Notes under the pieces: generated by a model
Told to the model about the DNA's origin: nothing
Seen by the model: the letters and a program-made list of their open reading frames with translations, nothing else
Database searches by the model: none
Assembly (NCBI RefSeq): GCF_905171765.1
Contig: NC_053390.1
Location: forward strand, 211,425,359 to 211,489,358
Length of the DNA stretch: 64,000 nt
DNA from: Bufo bufo
Taxonomy: Eukaryota > Chordata > Amphibia > Anura > Bufonidae
Direction: 5' to 3'
In this document: piece by piece, positions 55,522 through 64,000 of the stretch
How the letters are laid out: every line of letters begins with the position of its first letter
Numbering within the stretch: the stretch's first letter is position 1
Program-made: the position numbers and the translations under genes

Positions 55522-56399
55522 GTGGGTAACGTAATGTTGCCCACAAATGTGGGCAATACTGTTAATGGAGTTTTCTGGGAGTTCGATATTGATGAGCTAT
55601 CCTCAGGTGGGGGTCCGACACCTAGGCACTCCTGGCAATCAGTTGTTAGCAGAGGCATCCTCACAGCTTACTAAGCACAGTGCCTTACATTGTATAATGG
55701 CTGTGCTTGATATTGTAGCCTAGGCCCATTCATTTGAATAGAACTGAGCTGCGCCTAGGCCCTGTGACCAATGAACATGACATCATTGGCCGAGGAAGAG
55801 CCTGCTGCACTCATCAGAGTAGTGCACCCTCTTCAAGTGGAAGATTGGGGGGATTGATGACCCATCCTGAGGTTAGGTCATCAATATAGGAGTCCCGGAA
55901 AACCCCTTTAATAGACTACACACATACAAACTGAAAAAATAATAATTAAAAAAATAAATGCATAATCAAGTGAAAAACACAATGGAATAATATAGGATGT
56001 GAAAGAGTCATAAGTTACTAAATTTATAAACGTAAAGTATATTAAAAAAGTGGAACAAATGGGCAACAATGGAAAATAACAGCAAACAATATTGTAAAAG
56101 AACCCACTAGTAGGAAACAGGCAGACCCTTTTGTACCTTCAGTTCTGAATCATGGTACATGGACAAATCCAGGCTAGAAACGACCAAACCAACCCCACTG
56201 ACAAGCTAGCTGCACTCTGAAAACAATACTGGTGCTGGGACCTAAGACTACATACAGTACAAGATAATGTGTAAGCACAGGAGCTCAGTTTGTAAATGTG
56301 GTGTCAGTGGGCGACGATGAAATTATTACTCATAGTACTCAAGAGGTGGGGAGATACAGGATAAGCTCAAGACACGTGCCCTCCACAGGTCTCGGCTAG
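55522..56399. other. BRAP intron 9, first part
   Basis: A T2-like palindromic fragment (gatattgatgagctatcctc..gacccatcctgaggttaggtca..aaccccttta, about 55583-55912) is likely. The rest is A/T-rich with no gene. Confidence 0.4.
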
Positions 56400-56640
56400 G
56401 CAAACCTGTTTGGATGAACGCTGCAGACTCAACGCGTTTCGGGGTTATATCAGGACTCCCCTTCAGGATTAATAACAAAGACTAAGATCAGTAACAAACA
56501 CTTACATTTATAGAGGGGTCCCGGATGCCAAAGATGGAGTAAGGTTAGAAACACTCTTTAGCACTTGGAACCCCTGTATAAATGCCTTTGGTACTGATCT
56601 TAGTCTGTCTTTGTTATTACTCCTACTGTCTTTGCTATAC
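56400..56640 (-). repeat. Penelope-type terminal repeat fragment with degenerate hammerhead
   Basis: On the minus strand 56425-56460 reads CTGATAT-AACCCC-GAAA-CGCGTTGAG: the GAAA box and self-complementary ACGCGT are present, but the CUGANGA box is altered. Next to it, taacaaagactaagatcagt (56470) is mirrored by 'actgatcttagtctgtcttt' (56593), so this too is a foldback. Confidence 0.45.
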
Positions 56641-56907
56641 TTACCTCCCGTCGCGCTGAAAACTCTGCTCTCTGTAGTCCGATCACGAGATGTCTTCCTC
56701 TGTAATTTCCCAAAGTCCCGTCTTCTCTCTTCTGGGCTGACGGAACTGCTCGGAAGACTATGGGAGCTGTCTCTCCCTTCCAACAGATGCTCAGGACAGT
56801 CTAAGTACTGCACATGCGTGTGTGCTCTATGCGGCAGAATAAGTGTCAGGGTAGACTGGGCAGCAGTATACGAATATACAGTATATGTCTACACTGTGTA
56901 TATACAC

Positions 56908-56908
<1 letters not shown>

Positions 56909-56964
<56 letters not shown>
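56909..56964. repeat. (TG)n(TA)n microsatellite
   Basis: A TG run of about 9 units passes directly into a TA run of about 19 units. Confidence 0.95.
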
Positions 56965-56969
<5 letters not shown>

Positions 56970-57065
56970 ATTATAAGTAAATAAAAAATATATAAGCATC
57001 AAATATAATTATATAATGCAAATTATATAAATAAAATAAATCACTGTATGCGTGTAATATATATA

Positions 57066-57200
57066 CAGTGATCCCTCAAGATACAATGGCCTCAGGATAC
57101 AATATTTTCAACATACAATGGTCTTTTCTGACCCATCGTAAGTTAACACCAGACTCAACATACAATGTCTCAGACTCCGATCCAACCAATCAAGGCCACT
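57066..57200. repeat. MITE-like fragment (cagtgatccctcaagataca)
   Basis: Preceded by TA. Contains three spaced copies of 'a.catacaatg'. Looks like one end of a Tc1/mariner-type MITE; the other end is not found. Confidence 0.4.
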
Positions 57201-57352
57201 TCTCTGGTAAAATAGTTGGATTAGTTGCTAGTTATCAGCTATTCCTGACTGTTATATGTAAGGACTTGTCTTATGCGGCTGTGCAAAATTTTGTGATTGT
57301 AAATGCGACTGTGCGGATTCCTTTGGCGGACATACACACAGACACTCAGCTT

Positions 57353-57356
<4 letters not shown>

Positions 57357-57384
<28 letters not shown>

Positions 57385-57416
57385 CTACTACTACTACTAC
57401 TACTACTACTACTAGC
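57357..57416. repeat. (TA)n(CTA)n microsatellite
   Basis: About 14 TA units, then about 10 CTA units. Directly after it, agagggacccggcttcgctc resembles a common repeat start, not assigned. Confidence 0.95.
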
Positions 57417-57789
57417 AGAGGGACCCGGCTTCGCTCGGGTATATTTCATCTATTTAATTTAATTTAATGGCCTGGACGGACACATGGATGTCCTTTTGAA
57501 CAGCTCACTCTCATACAGCAGCACTGTACTGTCTGAGTATGAGCTGCAGGGAGAAAGTCACCCTCCCTCCTACCCCTGCAGCAGAGAGAAGTTGATTTTT
57601 ACCTTCATTTTTTCAATCCCCGTCAGCTGCGGAGTGGGAGGGGATGTGGTCTTACCCAGTCGGGGGCGTGGCTTAGTAAGACCTGGGGGCGGGGGGGTTT
57701 AAGTCTGTTTTTTGAGAGTGGCCTGAATGGCCACCCTACCTGCCCCCTGAACTGTGACCTCCACAGCACTCCGCTCCCTGCCCCTTTAA

Positions 57790-58635
57790 CCCCTTAGTCA
57801 CAAAGCCTGTTTAGGCCTTTATGACCAAGCGTTTTTCTTCCTTTCTTGTTCGTCACGTTCCAAGAGCTATTTTATTTTTCCGTGTATATAGCTTTATGAA
57901 GGCTTGTTTTTTGCGGGACAAGTTGTAGTATTTAATGGCTCCATTTTGGGGTACACATAACTTTCTGATTAACTTTTATTAACTCTTTCTGGGAGAGAGA
58001 TGGGAAAAAAAGCAATACTGCCACTGCGTTTTTACGTTATAAATTCATTTTTCAGTATAAGTAACATAATATCTTTATTCTCTGGGCCAGTACAATTACA
58101 GTGATACCAAATACATATAGTTTTTTTTTACGTTTTACTACTTTTTAGAAATAAAACCGCCTCTTTGTTTTCATTTTTTTTTTTTTTTAAGAATTTTTTT
58201 TTTTGCATTGCTGATTCCTAGAGCATTGCATTTTAATGGTAATGCTATTCTAACATTTACCAGCAGGCTGCGCCAAAGAGGTGCAGCCTCATGGAAATAA
58301 CTACAGCCGGGACCAGGGCCTACAACAGATGCCAGGTAGGCTTCAAACACATCGGCACCCCACGATCGCATTTGCGTGGTGCCAATGGGAGACAGAGGGA
58401 GTCCACTCCCTCTGTCAGCACTTTACATGCAGCGGGCGCCATTGCCAGCGGCATGTAAAGTGTTAAACAGCCCGGATCGGCATTCCTGCCAGTCCGGGCT
58501 GTTAGAGCAGGGCCCCGGCTGTCATGTGAGAGCCGGGTCCGCGCTTAGACTGGGCCGCCGTAAAAAAAAGGTGCGGCCCAGCCTAAGGCCCCTTAGTGGT
58601 CGACGTAAAAACACCTATGGCTGGTCACTAAGGGG
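57790..58635. mobile_element. TTAA-flanked foldback MITE (CCCCTTAG ends)
   Basis: CCCCTTAGTCAC...GTCACTAAGGGG between TTAA sites (57786-57789 and 58636-58639), 846 bp. The interior has T-rich tracts (58177-58204) and a GC-rich 3' half with small hairpins (cagcccggatcggcattcct / ccagtccgggctg). PiggyBac-like target choice; family not named. Confidence 0.7.
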
Positions 58636-58849
58636 TTAAAGCTGACCTACAGCAGTGAAGAAAAATGGCTGGGTTGTCATGGAAACCTGGTGTAAAACTG
58701 TGTGTATGTGGAGACTAAGGGCCTGCGAGCTTCGGGTCACGTGACCAGGCTTCTATTGGCTAATGCATTTTTTGGGAGTATCTCAGAGCCGAGAGCCGGT
58801 CTAAAACCTTCCTAGACACCTGATGTTAAGTTGTTGTGTGAATTATATA

Positions 58850-59160
58850 TACCTAAGCAAACAGTATCATAGAAAATAGGCTTAGAATACGCGCCACAAC
58901 AGACTGTATCAAACAAGATAGGATTAGATACACAGCTCAGATATAAGAGGTTGTGACACTGCCTGCTCCACTGTGTACTAGCCTGTATCACACACGAAAG
59001 GTTATGTTACAATCCAAGCAGACTGCATCGCACATCATAGGCTTAGATGCAGAGGTACTTGAGACAGTATCATACAAGGTGCATACAGATACACAGCTCA
59101 GAAGGCCGTATCACACACAACAGACTATGTTACAATCTCCTGAGCTTGTATTGCACATGT
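58850..59160. repeat. Degenerate tandem repeat of about 40 bp
   Basis: Phrases agactgtatcacaca, aggcttagatacacagctcag and 'atgttacaatc' recur loosely about seven times. No clear ends. Confidence 0.5.
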
Positions 59161-59279
59161 TGATAAAAATTAGATACACATGTGATTGGATGTGCTTGCT
59201 GATTCAAGCTGATTATTGCACTCTGGAGATGAGGGAAGAGCCTGTGGACTGTCAGTGATGTGATTTAGAAACTGAGTAA

Positions 59280-59530
59280 GGCTACTTTCACACTAGCGTT
59301 AATATTTTCCGGTATTGAGATCCGTCACTGGAAAAAAACAATTCAGTTTTGTCCCCATTCATTGTCAATGGGGACAAAACATAACGTAACAGAACAGAAT
59401 GCTCCAAAATACAATACGTTCCATTCTCATACTGGCATGTGGAGCAAGAAGGATCCGTCATGACCCACAGTGCAAGTCAATGGGGATGGATCAGTTTTCT
59501 CTGACACAATAGAAAACGGATCTGTCCCCC
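59280..59530. mobile_element. Harbinger-like MITE, truncated at the right
   Basis: Left end GGCTACTTTCACACTAGCG after TAA (59277-59279); the body matches 60850-61332 (atgctccaaaat, 'agaaaacggatc'). It stops near 59530, where a T-rich sequence and an (AT)n tract begin. Confidence 0.75.
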
Positions 59531-59589
59531 ATTTTTATTTTTATTTTTTTAAATATCTTTATTGATTTTCTTTGAACAAAAGCAATATA

Positions 59590-59593
<4 letters not shown>

Positions 59594-59653
<60 letters not shown>
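59594..59653. repeat. (AT)n microsatellite
   Basis: About 29 AT units. It follows aaatatctttattgatttt, which looks like a retroelement tail read on the minus strand (not assigned). Confidence 0.95.
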
Positions 59654-59656
<3 letters not shown>

Positions 59657-60099
59657 AAGGAGAGTCACACATAGCACAAATACCTTTCCTTAAAACATTT
59701 CTTGGTGCCTAGCCAAAACATTAAAGACCTGATCGGTCAGCCCAAATAGCAACATAGATACTCGAGCATCAAGACCAAGACACCCCATATTGGTGCCAAT
59801 CTCCTATCTCCCATATGTAAAACAAACCACCCCCGTCTTGGCTATGTTAAATGCAAGCACAAGGCCTCAGGGGCAGTACTTGATGCAGGAATTCAGAGAG
59901 CTCTAAAGAGAGGATAGGTATGGCAACACAGGCTGCATCCGGCCCCTAAGATGCAGGTTGTGCACACCTGCTCTTTAAGCTACTTCCAAGGACGTACATA
60001 GAAATCACTGGGCCCCATAGCAAGAATCTATGCCCCAATTCATATCCCCTCCCACTTCCCGTTCCTGGCCCGTACATACAGCAGTGTACTGATTATATG

Positions 60100-60196
60100 T
60101 ACCTCACCTATCAGTACACTGCAGTATATAATATATATCAGCACACTGCATCTATCATAATACAGCATACATCACATTTCAGTACACTGCTAGATG

Positions 60197-60239
<43 letters not shown>

Positions 60240-60500
60240 CACATTGTATCTATTGTACCTTGTACTTAACATAATACACTACTTTATATACTATATATCT
60301 GTACATACTGCATTGATTATACCTCGTACCTCACATATCAGTACACTGCTGGGTATACTATATACTTGTGTCCACTGCATCTATTATACCTCGTACCTCA
60401 CATATCAGTACACTGCTGGGTATACTATATTCCTGTGTCCATTGCATCTATTATACTGTATAATAGATGCAGTGTTTGTGTGTACAACTGTCTGCAGTGC

Positions 60501-60534
<34 letters not shown>

Positions 60535-60535
60535 A
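60100..60535. repeat. 67-bp tandem repeats with (AT)n and (TG)n tracts
   Basis: 'cacatatcagtacactgctg' starts units at 60332 and 60399, 67 bp apart; older units lie upstream. (AT)n lies at 60199-60236, and (TA)n then (TG)n at 60502-60535. Confidence 0.8.
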
Positions 60536-60639
60536 TATGATATGATATGGGATGCAAAAGACGAGAAAGGAGGAGGGCCTCTTCTTACCACTCCATTCTA
60601 GTCTCAATGGAGGGCTCAAACTGCAGTTCTTCTCCATGA

Positions 60640-61410
60640 TGTTGGGGCTCAAAGGACCGGTGATGATGCTCTGTGCAGTTCCTTTACTAGATGTACAGGA
60701 CCTGTGATGATGACATTGCAGGTCCTAGCAGATGCTCCAATCTAACCTGGGAACTACACCATGCCCTGTGCAGTTGCCTTACTAGATGTACAGGACCTGT
60801 GATGCTGAAGATGATGTCATCACAGGTTCTGGCAGATGCTTCTTTCTAAGGCTACATTCACACTAGCATTTTTGCTGGATCCGGCAAAAATGCTTTGGTT
60901 ACTGATAATACAACCGTCTGCATCCGTTTGAACGGATCCAGTTGTATTATCTTTAATATTTAACATTGCCAAAACGGATCAGTCATTAACTCCATTGAAA
61001 GTCAGTGGGGGACGGATCCGTTTTCTATTGTGGCAGATTGTGCCAGAGAAAACAGATCCGTCCCCATTGACTTACATTGGGGTCATGACGGATCCATTTT
61101 GCTCCGCCTCCCCAGGACGGAAAACAAAATACAACATGTTGCGGTTTTCTCTCCGGTCTGGGAACGCAACTAAACGGAACAAAATGCATTTTGGAGCATT
61201 CAGTTCTGTTCAGTTCAGTTTTGTCCCCATTGACGATGAATGGGGACAAAACTGAAGCGTTTTTTTCCGGTATTAAGCCCCCTATGATGGAACTCAATAC
61301 TGGAAAACTTTAACGCTAGTGTGAAAGTACCCTAACTTGGTAACTACACCATGCTGTGTGCCGTTCCTTTACTAGATGTACAGGACCTGTGATAACATCA
61401 TCACAGGTCC
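60640..61410. repeat. 95-bp tandem repeat, split by a MITE
   Basis: gtgcagttcctttactagat followed by gtacaggacctgtgat occurs at 60673, 60768 and 61360. The first two are 95 bp apart; the third is displaced by the MITE at 60850-61332. Confidence 0.85.
60850..61332. mobile_element. Harbinger-like MITE (483 bp)
   Basis: GGCTACATTCACACTAGC...GCTAGTGTGAAAGTACCC with exact TAA duplications (60847-60849 and 61333-61335), inside the 95-bp array. Close to 41233-41693. Confidence 0.9.
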
Positions 61411-61639
61411 TTTAGCTTTCTCCACTGATGAAAGGGATACTATACAGGAGCTCTGACAGTAATGAGTGTAATTAGTGGGCAATGTCTTTGGTTCACTTCG
61501 GGCCCCTTTTCCCCACGGGCTCCATAGCAACTGTGTGGTCCACCCCTATACACTTTGAATAATAGAGAAGATTGGAAATGAGGAATGGAAAAGTGATGTT
61601 ACCGCTACTGGACGGCATAATTACTGTCTGTGATGTTGT

Positions 61640-62072
61640 AATTGCCTAATTTTATTAATAGTTGCTAGGTACGAAATCCAATCTGCATAGTGACACCTGC
61701 TGTTTGTTCTTTCCCTTATTTCTCCGTTCCCCTCAGTAACATCACAAAGGTGGTCACATGTGCTCAGTTCAGTCCTTCAACTGCCACCAACCATATCTAC
61801 TGACAGTAACAGGGAGAGAGATGTGGCAGAAAGAACATGCCCCCTTAGAATGGACACTCCCCTGGGCTGTTGTCGGGAGAGAGCTGCAGCAGAAAGGACA
61901 CACCCCCTGAGCTGTCAGCTTGAAATAAATCTAGCAGAGCAATTTTAGCAATGAATGAGTAGAGCTCTGGATCCATATGAAGTACAGGGTTGCTTCTAGC
62001 TTTGTTAGAAAGATTTTGATATACTTTATGATGTGTTATTTACATTTTTTAGATAATCATGGGATAGCCCCT
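61640..62072. mobile_element. T2-like MITE, copy of 112-530
   Basis: Right end gggatagcccctt before TTAA (62073-62076). Shares gacacctgctgttt, 'ctgcagcagaaa', 'aaataaatctagcagagca' and 'tctggatccatatgaagtac' with 112-530. The left end has decayed. Confidence 0.6.
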
Positions 62073-62284
62073 TTAAAAGCAGTCTCCAGATATTGATATT
62101 TCATTATGGGTAATTTTACCTCTAAATACTGAATTACATTGTAAACAGGACACTATGAGAATAGCTGATAGCATTTCTATGGAGCCTGAGTAAGCATGTG
62201 ACTAAATGATAGCTGCGCTGCTAAAAATGGTTTCCATGACTAGGCTATTGCTTAGTTTCAGATGCACAACGTAATGGTCAGAAT

Positions 62285-62545
62285 TAGGAATGAGCGAATC
62301 GACTTTGAATCCTTCATCCAAAGTCGATTCGCATAAAACTTCGTTTGAATACTGTACTGTAGAGTATTAGAATGTATTGGCTCCGATGAGCCAAGTTCGG
62401 TACCAAGGTTTTTTACAGAATTAATTCATTTACGACGTTATTACCTGAAGTTTCGTGAGAGTTCACAAAGGAATAACTTCGGCTCATCGGAGCCAATACA
62501 CTCGCTCCGTACAGTATTCAAACAACGTTTTATGCGAATCGACTT
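62285..62545. repeat. Foldback repeat of the GATGAGCGAATCGACTTCGG family
   Basis: Starts taggaatgagcgaatcgac and contains atccaaagtcgattcgcata and two mirrored 'ggctc.gatgagcc' blocks. Related to 13085-13302 in inverted order. Confidence 0.6.
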
Positions 62546-62754
62546 CTACTGCCAGATATCAATTATTATGTATGGGGACAAGCAATGGCATTAGTGATCG
62601 CTCCTCCCCATACAGGCCATATGAAGGGACCAGAACAACATTTTTTAAAAGCAATTTTACACGCAAAAGCGAGGAATTGTTTGTCTATGCCCACTGAATT
62701 GTGCTGAAGTGCTTTGGATTATCATCTCATCCCTCTTCTTTTATTTGTCCTTAA

Positions 62755-63154
62755 AGAGGACCTTTCATCTGGCAAAAAATTCTGAACTAAGTGTCATGAT
62801 CTGTACAGCAGCGCCCAGCGATCTCACTGCACTTACTATTATCCCAGGGCGCCGCTCCGTTCTCCCGCTATGCCCTCCGGTATGTTCGGTCACTTGGTTA
62901 TAGTAGGAGGAGACTGCTCTTGTCTGTGAGCTCTGCGCTGCGATTGGCCAGCGCTACAGCCTAGGAGAAGGAGACACCCAGGAGAACAAGAGCAGTCTCC
63001 TCCTACTATAACCAAGTGACCGAACATACCGGAGGGCATAGCGGGAGAACTAAGCGGCGCCCAGGGATAATAGTAAGTGCAGTGAGATCCCTGGGTGCCG
63101 CTGTACAGATCATGACACTTAGTACACAATTTTTTGAGAGATGAAAGGTCCTCT
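62755..63154. mobile_element. T2-like foldback MITE, well preserved
   Basis: AGAGGACCTTTCATC...GATGAAAGGTCCTCT between TTAA sites (62751-62754 and 63155-63158). Arms of about 190 bp pair (tcatgatctgtacagc / gctgtacagatcatga; agtgcagtgag; ggagactgctcttg) around about 62950. Confidence 0.85.
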
Positions 63155-63177
63155 TTAAGCAAGTATTTGTTTCTCAT

Positions 63178-64000
63178 CCGTCTCATTGGGGGACACAGGC
63201 AATGACCATGGGTATAGCTGTTGCCGCTAGGAGGCGGACACTAAGCATACAAAGTGTAAGCTCCTCCCTCTTCAGCTATATCCCTTTCTGCAGGGACCAA
63301 GCTAATCAGTTTTAGCTTAGTGTCTGTAGGAGACAGACCTTCCTGCATTGCAGGTCTGCTGATTTACTAAATTTGTCTCTCTCTCTTTTTCTAGCGGGAA
63401 GCTTCAGGCAGTCCGGGTAAAAACTGCCTGCACTCCCACCCAGGAGACGGGAGACCAGGGGGGTCACCCAAACCACCTGCTCGTTCCCGCTCTCTAGAAG
63501 AAAAGGAGAACCAGAGGTCCCTGTAAAAACCTCTGTCTCCCGCCAACAAGCACATCACCAAGGTCACCCCAGTGAAAGTCCCCTCTGTTCCGGTGTAGCG
63601 TCCCTCACCAATGGGCCGCACATTGAAGGTGGTGATCCTACTGGAGTCAGGGGGGCAGAAGACGTCGGACAGGTGAGTAGGAGCAGTGCTCCCCTCCGCT
63701 CTCCCTCCAGTAACCCCCTCAGTACCACCTCCAGTGCCCCTCTCAAGGACCCCGGCCAGTATTCCCTCCTCCCCACTTGTGGACTTGGGCAGCAATCTCC
63801 TTTAAGGGTCAACATACCTGGGACGCTGCTGCAGCAAGGGGGTGGCTGCATTCTTGTACACGCCGCGCGTCTGCTGCGGCTTCCCGGGCTGACTGCGTCC
63901 TCTGGAGCGCATCGGGAGAGGAGGGAGCTGAGTTTACTCCCCTGAGCGCCGCTTCCGAGTCGGCGCATCGGTTCTGGGGCAGCCGGGGCCGTTGTTAATG
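63178..64000 (+). mobile_element. 5' part of another DIRS-like element
   Basis: ctcattgggggacacaggca, then ggtatagctg..ctaggaggcgg.cactaag and a Pro/Ser-rich GC-rich region, has the same order as 49612-50300 (cttgggggacacag, ggtatagctc..ctaggaggcgtgacactaag). It runs off the window. A related but distinct subfamily of the element in intron 8. No reliable frame. Confidence 0.7.

Larger units (their letters stand above)
59987..61548. mobile_element. hAT-like element with two tandem arrays (probable)
   Basis: The left end CAAGGACGTACATAG..GGGCCCCATAGCA resembles the inner end of the hAT element at 3355. The right end ..GGGCTCCATAGCAAC..GGTCCACCCCTA is its rough inverse. A clean 8-bp duplication could not be shown. 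The interior has a 67-bp array (about 60100-60480), a 95-bp array (about 60640-60849, resumed at 61333) and a nested Harbinger MITE. Confidence 0.55.

Noticed and set aside
55522..64000. Search for BRAP exon 10 (coiled coil, YSYLLTSQLESQR)
   Set aside because: No matching frame next to an AG acceptor was found; the exon is assumed to lie beyond the window.

Overview
This window is animal nuclear DNA, most likely from an anuran amphibian (frog or toad, perhaps a neobatrachian). It holds small vertebrate exons with GT-AG introns inside a very dense layer of transposons typical of frogs: DIRS elements, Penelope-like elements with a GIY-YIG domain and hammerhead motifs, TTAA-targeting T2-like MITEs, PIF/Harbinger-like and hAT MITEs, and Tc1/mariner elements. 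The clade call rests on repeat style and is inference; the gene calls rest on protein recognition and exact splice phases. Two conserved genes lie head to head. On the minus strand, one exon of ACAD10 (1524-1714) carries the start codon, a likely mitochondrial presequence and the first motif of the HAD-like phosphatase domain; the rest of the gene lies left of the window. On the plus strand, BRAP (BRCA1-associated protein; RING-H2 plus UBP zinc finger) runs from exon 1 (7561) to exon 9 (ends 55521). The nine exons join in phase into 395 codons; the C-terminal coiled-coil exons lie beyond 64000. The 5.8 kb between the two start exons holds a promoter-like patch (E-box, YY1-like, CCAAT, ETS motifs at 7292-7425). 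The same divergent ACAD10/BRAP order is known in human 12q24. Layout: 1-7290, intergenic or ACAD10 intron, with a nested stack (minisatellite > hAT > 71-bp satellite > near-perfect 2.3-kb inverted dimer). 7640-13660, BRAP intron 1, with a DD41D mariner. 13823-16745, intron 2, with a solo LTR nested in a Harbinger MITE. 16912-42010, the 25-kb intron 3, with a gag-only LTR element, a palindromic hammerhead-like repeat, a DIRS remnant, another LTR element, a 1.4-kb foldback, a Penelope endonuclease fragment, a 3.1-kb hAT, a DD37E Tc1 element, a tandem hammerhead repeat and a LINE fragment. 42201-49208, introns 4-7, with minisatellite-bearing MITEs. 49348-55411, intron 8, almost wholly one DIRS element. 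55522-64000, intron 9, with microsatellites, MITEs and the start of another DIRS element. The strongest candidate for something new is the set of hammerhead-ribozyme-like motifs, all with a self-complementary helix III, found in tandem and in head-to-head palindromic dimers of Penelope-type terminal repeats. The clearest structural surprise is a DIRS element with textbook terminal anatomy that fills BRAP intron 8 and ends about 47 bp before the exon 9 acceptor.
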